64,000 nt of DNA from Diplonema papillatum (taxonomy: Eukaryota; Euglenozoa; Diplonemea; Diplonemida; Diplonemidae). Below, in pieces: positions 31,411-42,810 of the stretch. Within the stretch, counting starts at the first letter, position 1. Each line of letters begins with the position of its first letter. Under the pieces are notes generated by a model, which saw nothing but the letters and a program-made list of their open reading frames with translations, was not told where the DNA came from and made no database searches. The translations under genes were made by a program, and so were the position numbers. Location: assembly GCA_030068145.1 (NCBI GenBank), contig JAPJBO010001083.1:1-64000 (forward strand), in the 5' to 3' direction.

Positions 31411-31677
31411 CAGCGAACACGGTGCTCGTCTTCTCGTCGGCGAATACGAGAGGGATGGCTGTTTCCGGTTCCATCGCTTGGCCCGCCTCGTCGATGAAAA
31501 TGTGCGAGAAGCTGCCGCGCGGGAGGCCGTACTCGTAGAGCGTCCCCGCAGAGGTGCACGTGCAGACGATGATCGACAGCGTCCGCAGGGTGTCGAAGTC
31601 GCAGATGCCGTACAGCCCGTTGTCCGGCACTGCTGGCACACAAACTTTACTTCCGGGGCCTTCGTAGGACATGTCAC
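31411..31677 (-). pseudogene. MOV10/SDE3-type RNA helicase fragment
   Basis: Encodes LYGICDFDTLRTLSIIVCTC, TSAGTLYEYGLPRGSFSHIF, IDEAGQAMEPETAIPLVFAD and STVFAG. The DEAG box (motif II) with FxHIFIDEAGQAxEPE is diagnostic of the MOV10/SDE3 branch of SF1 helicases. The frame ends at a possible splice donor (GCTGG|GTATGG), just where family members continue with DPxQLGP. That next motif was not found downstream, because the LINE array lies there. Either a cut gene or a dispersed exon. Family role: RNA silencing and retroelement restriction. Confidence 0.7.
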
Positions 31678-32720
31678 ACTCTCGCTTCTTCCAGCGGGTT
31701 CCTGAAAATGTCCTTTCCAGTTCGAATTCTTGTGAAATGGAGACCCAGGGTAGCCATCAAATCGCTGGCAAAGCCGTCAGTAAAGTCGTCGTCGATGCGT
31801 CTGGTGACATCTTCCGCCATAAGGCTGTCTACGATACCTCGTACCCAGGAGCGCTTCCGTCGAATAGGTTTAGCTTTTGGGATCATTGCATATCCGGCGC
31901 TGAGGCCGAATCTGGCAGTACGCTGGTGAAGAAGTACTCCGGGTACTCCTGATTATCCAAGGAGTAAAAGTGAGTCGTTTCAGGGTTGAGCGAGCATGGC
32001 AGAGCAACCTGATATCTCGTTTTTGTGTGCCATCGAAGACAAGGATGTCGCCTTGCAGCACGATAGCACACCTGTTACCGATGACATGCCTGTCGAATTG
32101 CCGCCCGTCACAACGCAGATTGTCTTCTTCAGCAGGTCTTCGTCGCACTGGCGGAGGTGCGAACACAATTCATCCGATGTGGCTCTTGCGGGTCAGTACA
32201 CCTGCGTCAATTATCAGGCTCTGCATCTTGTTGGTTCTGGCAGTTGCCGCGAGAATGGCAAAGACCTTCTCCTTTTGTGCACTCTGCCAGGCGTCGCACT
32301 GGATGATTGTTCAGCACTGCTCAGCGAAGCTGATGAGTGGGTCGGCAACCTCGTTGTAGACTTCGTTCAGGACGCGAGTACCGAGTGTGCCGGCTTGGCA
32401 AGTCAGATTTCTTCAGTTTCGGCCGTACACTTTGCAGGAGCTGAAGAATAGCGGATCTTCAACCATGCTGAACGCGTGTCCGCTGGCAAAGACAAATCTT
32501 CCAATCGCTCTCTCGAGGTGTGTCTTTCCGCATGCTGTGGCGCCGGGAAGGGTTTCTGTCTTCCGCTGCTTCGGGTCAGCAATGCTGGCCCCTGCTGTCG
32601 ATGCTGGTCGGTAGCTTCCTCTTCTGGCCAGACGTGTTGTCGCCTGCTTTGGTTCGCAGCTCCGGGGTTGCTTTCGTGCACTGTGCCAGATGGGCCCGCA
32701 TCCGAGTGTCACAGAGAAGA
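31678..32720 (-). pseudogene. Possible upstream helicase exons, weak
   Basis: Minus frames contain TETLPGATACGKTHLERAIG (a Walker A-like box, but not the usual GPPGTGKT) near 32545-32480, and IVDSLMAEDVTRRIDDDFTD near 31850. Their order relative to the DEAG box is right for a helicase, but the frames are interrupted and the match is poor. Could be a different gene. Confidence 0.3.
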
Positions 32721-33551
32721 GATGTCATCTCTGCAGTGATGGCACTTTGCACCGTCTTTTCCGTCCTCGGAAAACGACGTGAAGTGTGCACGACTCCAGC
32801 ATTGTGGACGGCCAGGCATGTTAAGTGCGTTTGTGGTGTGTGATGGTGTGTGATTTACAGTGTGTTCCTGGTGTAAAGTTGTCTCTTTCACCTTCAAAAA
32901 CTTCAAAAAATTCAAAAGAATCAAGGTCAAAATTTCCAAAAAAAATCCAGGCCTCACGACACTGCCTACCCCCCCCAGTAGCGACAGACCGGGATCGTCA
33001 ACCAAGCTGCGGCGGCAGCGACAACGGCAGCGACATCGACAGCGGCGACGTCGAGTACGCACCGAAGAACCCGCGGCACAGCAACAATCCATTCCCCGCG
33101 CGGGGGGATGGCCGTAGAACCCTCCCGCGGGACGACGAAGGCCGGGGAGAGCCGGGGCAGTGAAGTAACGAAGCCCGCGAACGGTGGGTGGTGACCCTCC
33201 GAACAGCCTCCCTGGCCCTGGCCCACGCCTGATGCCGCAACACCTTAACCCGGGCGGCGGCGCTTTGGCATGAGCCAGGAACATTTTTTCACCAAACAAC
33301 AAAATTTTTTAGCCACGTGTAGAGAAAGGACCCTCTATAAACCGGTCCGACTTGTATGTACTTGTCATATGACAAGTATGTACAATGCGACACTTGAAGA
33401 AGTTGCCCCCTGCCATTACTGGCAGTGTCACCGTGTGACTGTACCCCAACCATTCAGTGAGCAGCCCACAAGGAGGGGAGGGCGGAGGGAGTGAGGTGAA
33501 AAGAGAGTCCCAGCGAGGTGCTCGTCGGCTTAACGTGACCTGGCTGGCGCG
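32721..33551. other. No gene seen; upstream of the BILBO1-like gene
   Basis: Mixed sequence. Short frames at 32860-33160 overlap on both strands with no recognisable content. The last ~100 bp (33450-33551) would hold the promoter of the next gene; no TATA box is evident. Confidence 0.45.
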
Positions 33552-35668
33552 ATGTTCACCGCACTCGTCGCTTCGGACATTCTCGGGGAAAAGATGAACC
33601 TCGAGATCCGCTTTAAGGCAAGGCCGACTTTTCAGCAGCTACGAGACGCATGCAACGACTGCTACGGGGTCGAAGTCGAGGAGAAGGTAAGAGCGAACCC
33701 TTCCTTATATTATGACGATGCTTGGGGCCAGCCAGTGCACATTCCATATCAAGTGAGCCGCTTTCAGCTGTTCGATGAGTTTGAACAGCGCTGGGTCGAC
33801 CTCACCGCCAGCACACAATTGACCGACTACTGCCAGGCGTACGCATTTCAAGTACCACACCCGTGGCACCGAGAAGTGCGGGGACCAATACCACCACCAT
33901 CGAAGGCGAAAATCAACCTCACCTTTCCTCAAAACCAATCCATCAGCACACCCCAGACACCGCACAGCTTCTCTCAACACGGCAGTAGCCGAAGACGCAG
34001 CAGGAGGTCGCCTTCTCCTATCAATGTGTTGCCCGTCGCGAGTGAAATTCGACGGCGAAGAGATACAGCCACCTTCGACCAGAAAGCACAAGCCGTGCAC
34101 ACAAGCATGGACTTTAACAAGGACAACAGTGTCGATGTCGAAGAGTTCAAAAGAGCTTTCCACGTTCTCAATCTCAATTTCTCCACCGCCACCGTGAATG
34201 ACTTGTTTTCCAAAGCTGACCACAACCGTGACGGCCGCGTTTCCTTTGGCGAGTTTCAACGTTTTGCAGAAGGGTACCCGACGCTGCTCGATTCTCTGTA
34301 CCACGGGTTTGTGCTTACTTTTGAGAGTACACGCGCTTTTTGCCATTATTGCGGCTGCTGCTGCCGCCAGGGTAGACTCCCGTAGTTGGATTAATGTTGA
34401 ACTGGAATAAAGCTGGAACGGGTTAATGCCGGATCGGGTAAAACCTGGGACACCTGGGTATGTCAGATCGGCGAGATCTGGGGTCCTGTGATGGCTAACT
34501 GCACGGGCACCCGCATCTTTCTGCTGGAGCCGTGCTGCGCAAAAGGAGGCGTGGCCTGGTAACCTCCTCATCATTACAGGAGACACCCCTATGACGACCG
34601 AGATTAGACAGTCGGGATTACCGGGGGGGGTTCATAAGAGTATACAAAGGACAAAGCAAGACAACCGTGCAGAGATGTCCGCACGATCTTCCTCGATTCT
34701 TACCCTAATTGCTCAGGTTCGTTCATTACTGGGAAGACAAAAAGTACCAAGACGAGCTTGACGGAGCGCGAGAAGACTTGGAGAACTTGAAACGAGCGGC
34801 GGTGGAGGCAGAAAGCGGTAAGAACGGGGCCGCGGGCGAGACTGAACAGGCTGCCGCAGAGCTGAAGGCGCGGGAACAAAAGGTTACAGATAGAATAGAC
34901 GCTTTGAATAGAGCTGAAGAAACGCTGCGAGATGCGCAGCGTGGAACCGACAGACATGCAAAGGAAGTGGCGCGGCAGCAAGCAGAGCTCGGTTTGCAGC
35001 ACGAAAAGGAGAGGCTCAAGTCGCTGTCAGTCGATGAAACGTCAGAGGAGGTGAGCATAGTCTCGGAAAAGTTGGAGTACGCGCGAACCGATTCGAGTGT
35101 TAAACACGACATTGACTTGAATCTCGCGACGCAGGTGCAGGACCTGGCGTTGCAGAGTGAGCACTCGAGGACGAGGACGGAGTCGGCTTTGAGCGACGTC
35201 GAGACCGCCAAAGGGTCTCTACGGGCAGCGGATCTAGAACGAGACGCAGCTGCAAGAGAAGTGGAAGCGCTGACGCGGCAACTCTCAGAACTCGACGCAC
35301 TGGCTGCATCGAAGCAGCAGGAGGTTCGCCGAGCGGATGCGCAGATGAAAGCGGCGGTTGCTGATTCCACCCGGGCCCTCGCGCTCAAAAACGAGCAGCT
35401 GCGGTCTTTGGCTGCTGCAAGAGAGGACGAGCACACACGCAACGCCGATCGACTCGCTGCATCCTCTGCCGTAGATGACTGCCAAGCGCACGCCGATCGA
35501 TTGTTGGAAGAGAACGAGCGGTTTTTGACAACGAGTCGCGCAGAAGCCGACCGCGAGAAGCCACTTGTTGAGCAAGAGATCAAACTACGCGAGCAGCGCG
35601 ACGCTCTCGAGACGAAGGAAGACGCCCTTCGCGCCGACCATCGCGCTTTCTACGAAGTTACGTACCAG
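33552..35668 (+). CDS. BILBO1-like EF-hand/coiled-coil protein
   Basis: Two exons joined at 34306/34717. The intron (34307-34716) starts GTTTGT and ends GCTCAG, and the junction reads LYHGFVHYWEDKK. At least 569 residues. Residues 1-110 form a small N-terminal domain (VSRFQLFDEFEQRWVDL, LTDYCQAYAFQ, PWHREV). A basic Ser/Pro linker follows. Two complete EF-hand loops lie at 187-198 (DFNKDNSVDVEE) and 223-234 (DHNRDGRVSFGE), each with acidic residues at 1, 5 and 12. From about 252 to 560 it is a heptad-rich coiled coil. T. brucei BILBO1, the flagellar pocket collar protein, has the same order, spacing and near-equal length (about 590). Likely a calcium-responsive cytoskeletal scaffold (inference). 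Exon 2 either ends at a donor after 35668 (CCAG|GTACTT) or reads on to a stop at 35737. Confidence 0.8.
34307..34716 (+). other. Intron of the BILBO1-like gene
   Basis: 410 nt, GT-AG, stops in all frames. The phase is 2: the split Gly codon GG|G is rebuilt by the junction. Confidence 0.8.
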
Positions 35669-35990
35669 GTACTTGTTTCTGCTTGCCTAGGGACTGGTCA
35701 AATCCTTGTTCCCGCGAGAGCAAACCCATATTTGTGACTCGCCCTCACATCATACATCATACGTTTCCCGAGTCCAGCCGAAACAAACAACGTCTACCGC
35801 ACTTTCACTGGACGAAACCGCAGTGCACCCACCGACCTTCAACACATACAGAATGAGTAGCGCTCGGAGCGGACTTCGGAATCTAAAGGTTTTAGTACCG
35901 CGCCCTCAAGATTACCATCTCAAGGAAGGCCTGCACATGATGTTCAACAAGTTCCGCGACCTTGTTACTGAACGCTACTTGTACGTTACT
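35669..35990 (+). other. Possible last exon of the BILBO1-like gene
   Basis: A frame with DYHLKEGLHMMFNKFRDLVTE (35905-35967) can follow a phase-0 acceptor at about 35888 (TCTAAAG|GTTTTA). It would end at a stop at 35991-35993, or at a donor GTACGT at 35981. Evidence is only frame compatibility. Confidence 0.35.
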
Positions 35991-35993
35991 TGA

Positions 35994-36394
35994 AGCCTTG
36001 TACGCTTGCACACCCTTCGCCCTTATGATCCGCGCACGCATTTCTCTCTCCGGTGCCACCACGCACGCACCGCAACGATGTCCCTAGCGACACCTGTATT
36101 TGTCTTACACCGTGTGCAGCGACGTAGATTACGTCTTTCTTTCCTTTTTGTCCTCCGCTCGTCTAGCTGTCAATTTGACACCTGTTGTATCTGCAGTGTA
36201 CTTTCTTGCTTTGACAGACCGAAAAAGTAAATATTACGTCAATTTAGGTTCTCATCATTTTCTCTGCCGCGGACCATCGAATCAGACGGAACAGCCGTGG
36301 ACTGCAGCGCAGGGGGGGGGCCTCGATAGTCCAATCGGTCGGGAACGGTTGGTGCCCCGAAGTGATGAGAAAGTTGACCAGGTTCCCGAGCCAC
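35994..36394. other. No gene seen
   Basis: Short frames only. A G run lies at 36312-36320. Confidence 0.4.
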
Positions 36395-36660
36395 CTTCTG
36401 CACAACATGGCTACAACACGACGATGCAGCCCTGCACTACTACGCTTATGCCCGCCACTAAACCCAGATTTACCTGTGTTTCGTGTGTGGGTCCTGCGAC
36501 TGGTGAGAGCGCGACACTCACGAAGTAGGTCAGTCTGCCCGGTACGTACAAACACCACGCATTTTCTTTTTTGAAGAAGCACCTGCCTCGCAGGGAATAC
36601 TTGAGAAGGCTTCGAGTCGCGAAATCCCAGGAGGTAAAATGTGCTGCAGCCCAAGATCTA
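36395..36660. repeat. SINE-like family, two pieces in opposite orientation
   Basis: 36445-36500 (CCACTAAACCCAGATTTACC, TGTGTTTCGTGTG) is the complement of the family centre, and 36565-36660 (GAAGAAGCACCTGCC, GGAGGTAAAATGTGCTG) is the same family in the other orientation. Both are diverged. Confidence 0.7.
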
Positions 36661-37529
36661 GTAAGTGACACATTTAGCATGCCCTAAGATGCCGGTCCCA
36701 AAACGCGTATTCGTTGTCCCGGAAGGTGTTGCCGCGGCCAGCGGCGTAACCGCCAAAGCAGCCCGGCACGCTTCCGCCAAGAGATTGAAGGAAACACATT
36801 GGGAGGCAGAACTTGTTTGGTGCCACGTCTCGCCCACTGTTTCGTTGCTACATTTTAGCGAGTTACACGAGTTCCCCCCCAACAGGAGGAATAGGGAGGG
36901 GCCCGCCATATCATCAGTGGTCAGATTCGGGGCTGAGGGACAAGACGGCGTGAAAAAAGGTGAACGTCGAGGGCACGCAAAAAGGTGCAGCGGAGGCTCT
37001 CGGCGGGCGAATATGGGACGGTATGCTTTTTTGTCTCACGCCCGCCACAGAAGGAGGGGAGTAGTGAGGCGACCCCGGCGAGATGGTCCTAGCATTCAAA
37101 TTCGTCTCTCTCTGAGCTTCTTCCCTCGACCTTATTTGAGCTGGGCGTGTTGCTGCCCTCAATGTGTTTGCAACAAGAAAGGTTAACCGGCGAACCTTGC
37201 GAAAAAAGCTAGACCACTAGACTCCATTTGTACAGAAGAAGATACAATACCGGTATTACTCCGTGCCGTGTTGGGACACGAGCCTGCAAAATAAAGTCCC
37301 TCCCAAAAATGCTTTGTTGGCAACAACAATTCAATTCGTTGGTACTGAAAAAGGTGAGTACCGCTAGTGCGCACAAACGCAAGGTTTTGCTCGGGATCGG
37401 CTGCTTGCGTTCAGCTCCTCTGTTTTCGACTTGGACAGAATCAGTCAACTTGCAACACGGCCAGGGAAGAAAGGCGACCCCTTTCCACCACACCCAGGCC
37501 CCTGTGCGACCGCGACGGTATCCGCTGTC
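36661..37529. other. No confident gene; possible 5' exons of the RNPS1-like gene
   Basis: A frame at 36665-37186 begins after an early stop with MPVPKRVFVVPEGVAAASGV. It is not recognised. The missing 5' exon(s) of the next gene should lie somewhere here or up to 37853, but no Ser/Arg-rich exon was found. Confidence 0.35.
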
Positions 37530-37835
37530 TGTTTTTTTACATGAGCGCCAGCTTGGAACGAAATGCTCGACCTTCCCCCTAACTGGCTTGGGGAGGCGGC
37601 GTCACCCAACCTGTCATTTAGCTAATTTCCTTATGACTGCTGCCCCTTCGGCGGTGACACGACAGGAGCACCTGAGTTTCGCCGGGTCACGATACTCTAT
37701 AATCCGCTACCCAGCATCTTCAGGCGCGCTACGGATTCCCCGTTGATCAGGCGGTGGGATGAGAAAACAACACACGGTGGTGTAAGCGAAGAACAATTCA
37801 GATTGTGTTTGTATTGTATTTGCCCCTCGAGAGCT
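37530..37835. repeat. Diverged SINE-like pieces
   Basis: 37538-37575 (ACATGAGCGCCAGCTTGGAA) and 37780-37835 (TAAGCGAAGAACAATTCAGA, TTGTGTTTGTATTGTATTTG) match the copy at 58385-58560 best. Confidence 0.65.
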
Positions 37836-37853
37836 GACTACCCGTATCCTCAG

Positions 37854-39438
37854 GTCATCGTCGAGTTCTTCCAGCAGTTCGGGCTCCGACTCCGTCTTGG
37901 CTGAGCCGGTGACTTCGGATGTAGGACACATGCTCCTTGTTCGGGGTCTGTCCAACAATGTTACCGACGAGCATCTCCGGTACATCTTCGGAATGTACGG
38001 CACCGTGCGGGATATCGACCGTGCTGTTGACGAAACCCAGACGGTGAAGCTTCCTAAGGACTACGCCTGGGTCTCATTCGCGACAAAAGAAGACGCAGAA
38101 ACCGCTTGCGAGCACATGACCGGTGAGGCACCTGCTCAGGTACATTTTCCTCTTCCGACTGCGAAAGCTCTACTACGACTTATCAAGACCTCTGACCTTC
38201 TTGTTTGTTTGGTCCCCCCGGCCCCCTTCCAGGCAGACAGTAATATTGTTGCATTATTGTGATTGTCAGGGTTTTTCCTGAGCAACGCACTACCAGACAG
38301 TACTTCCCAACCGTTACTTGTGCGCCCGTAAGCGTCGAAACGCCTCCAAGTCTCCTCAACCCCCCCGCATTGTCTTTCTATTGAAGCATCCTCCCTGCTG
38401 CGTATCCGCGTATACTGGCTCCGTCTGCTGCTTCGTCTTCACCACCGCGTGATGAAAACGTTGAAGGTAGACGAGTCAGGCAGTGATCCCGATACGTTCG
38501 CCACAATCGTGGCGCCTCAGGACACGGAGGCTTCTAAAAGAGCGGATGCGAACTTATGACCCTTTCGGAACAGCGACAGAGGTATTAACTCTGTACAGTA
38601 TTCGTCGGATATCAATAATTCATTTTCACAAGATCTGCGATCTCGTACGACTATACAATGCACGCAGCTCGACGGCAAGGTGATCCGGTGCACTTATCGG
38701 TCGAAGAAGGAGCCGGTTGCCTCCGCCTTCGAAATAGAGAAGGAGCGCAGGGAGGAGCTGCGGAGCAAGGGGGCGGCCACGCACCGGCACGAGCAGGAAG
38801 GAGGGCACTCGAGCTGGGCCGAGCGGGATGCCCCGCGCGACGTGCCGCCGCGTGACGCGCCGAGGAGGGTCGCTGACCGCAGGGAGGACCGGCGGGACGA
38901 CAGACGCGACGACAGACGCGACGACAGACGGGATGACAAACGGGATGACAGACGGGATGACAGACGAGACGACAGGCGAGACGGTTGGCGGCCCCGCAGC
39001 AAGGATGCGTACGAGCGGGATGATAGGTTCGGAAGGGACCGTGGAGGAGGTCGTCCGAGGGACGATCGGTATGACAGGTACGACAGCAGGGATGCGAAGG
39101 GCATCCGGGACCACGTCGACTTCGGCCGGCCGCGGGGCGGCGCCAGGGGCCGCGACAGAGACTACGACAGGCAGCGGCGGCATTCACCGGATAGGAGCGA
39201 CCGCCGGAACCCGCCGCGGGAAGACCGGACGAAGCGGGATGCCCGCGGCAGGAGCGGGAGCAGGAGCCGCGACAGGAGGGACAGGGACCGTGACAGGGGC
39301 GGCAGGGACGACCGCGCCCGCCCGTCGTCGAGGGGCCGGAAGGAAGTCGCGCGCTACTCACGCGGCAGGCGGCGCGAATCCTCGTCGTCGTCCGACGCGT
39401 CGACGTCGGCATCGTCTTCTTCTTCGTCCTCTCGATGA
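37854..39438 (+). CDS. RNPS1-like RRM/RS-rich splicing factor (5' end missing)
   Basis: Two exons seen. Exon 37854-38139 follows an acceptor (TATCCTCAG) and starts with a Ser run, then one RRM: HMLLVRGLSNNVTDEHLRYI (RNP2 at its start), FGMYGTVRDIDRAVDE, LPKDYAWVSFATKEDAETAC (RNP1). Exon 38668-39438 continues in phase 0 (EAPAQ|LDGKVIRCTY), completing the RRM, and then becomes a long RS/RD-type tail with eight DRRDD-like units, RGRDRDYDRQRRH and a Ser run ending SSSSSSSR. One RRM plus charged Arg tail with the LDGK..R step matches RNPS1, an exon-junction-complex and splicing activator in the nucleus; in animals the Ser/Arg part is mostly N-terminal. The incoming phase (one base, G) shows at least one more 5' exon. 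The stop at 39436-39438 is followed by copies of the gene's own 3' end. Confidence 0.8.
38140..38667 (+). other. Intron of the RNPS1-like gene
   Basis: 528 nt, GTACAT...CACGCAG, phase 0. Pyrimidine-rich stretches precede several AGs; the chosen one gives the only RRM-completing join. Confidence 0.75.
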
Positions 39439-40310
39439 GCACAGCGTGCGCTGCGTTCGTCGGATTTCTAAACGATGCCCCAACTAGCGGCAAGGCTGAA
39501 TCCATTTAGCGACTCCGTGTCTCTCCTGCGACCGACGCGTCGACATCGGCGTCGTCTTCTTCTTCGTCCTCTCGATGAGCACAGCGTGCGCCGTTCGTCG
39601 GAGTTTTCAACGATGGCCCTGGCGACACGGCTGGATCCAAGACTCAATGTCACTCCTGCGACCTTCGAGACCCAGTTTTCAACGACGGACAGATTGAAGT
39701 ATCGTGGGGCGGGAAGACCGGTTGAAGCGGCAGGAGCGGGAGCAGGAGCCGCGGCAGGAGGGACAGGGATCGCGCCCGCCCGTCGTCGAGGGGCGGGAAG
39801 GAAGTCGCGCGCTACTCGCGAGGCAGGCGGCGCGAATCCTCGTCGTCCACATCGGCATCTTCTTCTTCTTCTTCTTCTTCTTCTTCTTCTTCTTCGTCCT
39901 CTCGATGAACACAGCGTGCGCTGCGTTCGTCTGTGTTGTGAACGATGCCCGTAGCGGGATCCAAGACTCAGTGTCACTCCTGCGACCTACGAGACCTACT
40001 TAGACCCAGTTTTCAACGGCGGACCGATTGAAGTATCGTGGGGCGGGAAGACCGGTCGAAGCGCCATGGCAGGAGCGGGAGCAGAAGCCGCGACAGGAGA
40101 CAGGGAATCCTCGTCGTCGTCCGACGCGTCAACGTCGGCATCTTCTTCTTCTTCGTCCTCTAGATGAGCACAGCGTACGCTGCGTTCGTTTGAGTTCTGA
40201 ACGACGCCCCAAGCGACAAGGCTGGATCCAATTAGCGACTCGGTGCCTCTCCTGCGACGCCTATGATACCCGGTTTCCAACGGCGGACAGATTGAACTAT
40301 CGTTGTCCGG
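39439..40310 (+). repeat. Three decayed tandem copies of the RNPS1-like 3' end
   Basis: Each copy repeats the Ser codon run (TCTTCTTCTTCGTCCTCTMG), ATGARCACAGCGT, and a trailer AACGATGCCC...GATCCAA. Starts near 39530, 39840 and 40130. The copy at 39710-39905 also includes the upstream Arg-coding part (GGAGCGGGAGCAGGAGCCGC). A local tandem duplication that spread and decayed. Confidence 0.82.
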
Positions 40311-41814
40311 ATCGATGAGGGCCAGCAAGCATCTTCGCGCGTCTCTGCCCCAGATCCGTCTCTCCGACTCCCCGTCTGCGGCGTGCTCCGGCAAACACAC
40401 AGGCGGGGAAGTTAGTTGCACTGTTGGTACCGTAGCCTACGGCGTAGGGAACATTTTTTGGAACAACGGCTGCACATGAGAAAGTTAAGCGAGACCAACC
40501 AAACTGGGTCTCGTAGGCGCAAACCCGGACATCCCCCCTGTACACGCGAAGGACAATTGCCGCCGATCGTCCGTTGTATCGTTTATCAGTGCACGACCTT
40601 CACTCTGGAGATGTTCTCGACATCTCTCTCTATTTTTGCTGCGCTGACCATACATGCGGGCGGTCCTGTCCTGAAACGAATCACCCTGGAGGTGTCGCCG
40701 TCCGTAGAGTTTTGGTTTCGTGTGCGGGAACGAACCTCACTCCCATGTTGCTGCATCCCGTGCGTTTTCGAAAAGCCAGGGCCCAAATTCTTTCTGGGTG
40801 CCTTCGCAACACGAACGTACCAGAAGTTGTGTCGCTCACGTCCGCCTTCCTCCAACAGGGTTGACCGCGTGTTAACTAGAGGACCTGAAGGACGCGACGT
40901 ATTAACTGATTTGCAACGCCAAAAACCTTGCGCTCTGATCATTCCGAAGCAGGGTAGTTAGTGCCTAGAGTAGCTTGTTTAGGTCGCAAAGTGCCACACC
41001 TACTTCCTTCTCGGGGAAAGCAAGACGAGTGGAGAGATTCGGTCCCGTGTTCCTCCTGCGTTATCATTTACGGCAGCTGTCCACAGCAACGTCGGGACCC
41101 GGATGCGTAAGGGGGGGGGGGGTCGAATAGACGGTTCAAGCTGGGGAGTATCAATGACTTGCATGGCTCGCGTTTCTGCAGTGTCGGAAATCGCCGCAAC
41201 CTTGTCTGCCCCAGGCCGCCTCAACTGTCAACCGGAGAGGCTTTTTTGCCCACAAAAAACGTCAAGTATGCTCGCTCTTCCCTTGACGCGAGGCACAAGT
41301 CAGACGAAAATACGGTGCGCGAGGCTCTGTGGCTTCTCTAACCATCCCCGTTTATTTGCACGCAAAGAAAAGAGAAAACAAACGCTCGGATCGGAACATA
41401 TGTTCGTTTGCTCAAGTTCGATGCTTCCGTCCGTTCCTTTCGTGACGACGATGTCGTGGCGGGCTTCTTCACTGTAACCGACGTGGCCGGGGGATGGGAG
41501 GTGGAAACACTGACTCCAGGTAGTACGACACGAGGAAGAGTGTAGAAAAATCTTATTAAAACGGGCTGTCCATGCGTGTTTGATGCTTGCATCAGTCTTC
41601 GAGAAGATGAAGCGAACACATAAAACAAGTCAAAAAGTGTGGTCCCGCCGTCAGGTGGACCCGGCTAGATTCGGGGTGCTCTCGGTGGTGCGTTCGGCGA
41701 AGTAGGCCATCCTCCTGTACATACACCCCAGTCTGTAATTAATCAATTTCTATCTCGCGAAGACCGCCAAATCCGTGAAGAAGAAAAGAGAGAGAAAAAA
41801 AAGGTGAATTTCCC
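40311..41814. other. No confident gene in 1.5 kb
   Basis: No recognisable domain on either strand. A G run lies at 41111-41120. The plus frame 40416-40961 and minus frame 41628-41338 are open, but composition on both strands is similar and nothing is recognised. Confidence 0.4.
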
Positions 41815-41970
41815 TTCCCACCACTTCAAATTTTGTTCCCTTATATCCCAATGGGACAACAAATTTTGTTCCCTTATATCCGAATGGGATTACCTTGGGC
41901 TGGTTGGGATATAAGGGAACAAAATTTGTTGTCCCATTGGGATATAAGGGAACAAAATTTGTGGTCATGA
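41815..41970. repeat. Palindromic GGGATATAAGGGAACAAAAT repeat
   Basis: Two units facing two complementary units around a CCTTGGGCTGGTTGGG centre. The same palindrome closes the right side of the structure at 44453-48700 (48575-48690). Confidence 0.88.
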
Positions 41971-42053
41971 CGATTTTTGGGGGACCCCTTTAAAAATTTT
42001 CCCGGGGGTCAAAGTGACTATTCGGGGACGTATGGTGCAGGGGATTAGTGTCT

Positions 42054-42810
42054 GTTGCAGATTTAGACCGACGGTCTAAATCTGCAAACCGGACTTGGCC
42101 GGGGAAAGGAAAAAAAAAGTTCAAAAAACGGTGTTCAAAGTAAATATAGGTGGGGGGTGTGGTGTTTAGCAGTGTGCTGAAGGTGCTGGAAGGCTGCTGA
42201 GCCTCCGCTGCTGAGACCCAGCCGCTGCCGTTCAATTGCGTTCAGCTGCGGGTCGGCAGCCACTGTGCTTACCGGGCCAAGGTCCTGTTTGACAGTTGAG
42301 TATCACACACGAGCTAAGAGTTGCCCACATGAGAAAGGGGGCGGAGTTATTTTTGCCCAAATTTTCCGCCGCGCCTTCGGCGCGATGTTGCTAAAAATAA
42401 CGCTAAAAATGTTGTTGTAAGCACGGCGGTGCACACCAAAACCGTGGACCTATCATCATAAGAATCATAGGAAAATAGGTCCCCAGGTCGCCCCCCTTCA
42501 GCTGCCTGACGAGACTGTCTGTTTACGATTTTGACTGTTTTTGGAGCGCGTCCCCCCACAGGGAACCCAGAAGCATTCGGAAAACCCCGAAAAGCTTGAT
42601 CCAGGCTGGTGTACGTTGAAAAAACGCCCGCAGAAATAGCTGACGGGGTGACCATAATTGACCCATGAAGGACCCATGAAGACCCCTCTTTTGCCGAACG
42701 ACGTTGTGGAGATGTGTCGGCTCTGCCCCAAGACGCCGTACATCGGCGAAAACGGCACTGAAACACCGCCCAAAACCACCCCATAGTAACGGTCTAAATC
42801 TGCAAATCCC
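42054..42810. repeat. Palindrome and partner repeat with GGTCTAAATCTGCAAA
   Basis: 42059-42091 is a near-perfect palindrome TTGCAGATTTAGACCG/CGGTCTAAATCTGCAA. A single arm followed by CCCGGA recurs at 42790-42812. The ~700 bp between could be an element, but no clear target duplication was found. The minus frame 42784-42347 (145 residues) is unrecognised. Confidence 0.55.

Noticed and set aside
32403-32712. ATPase with Walker A
   Set aside because: GATACGKT lacks the usual GPPGTGKT context and the frame is short; kept only as a weak possible helicase exon.
34726-35583. Ser-rich 285-residue minus frame
   Set aside because: Shadow of the coiled-coil exon.
38626-39505. Long minus-strand frames over the RNPS1-like gene
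   Set aside because: Shadows of the Arg/Asp/Ser-rich coding exon; the RRM and splice joins lie on the plus strand.
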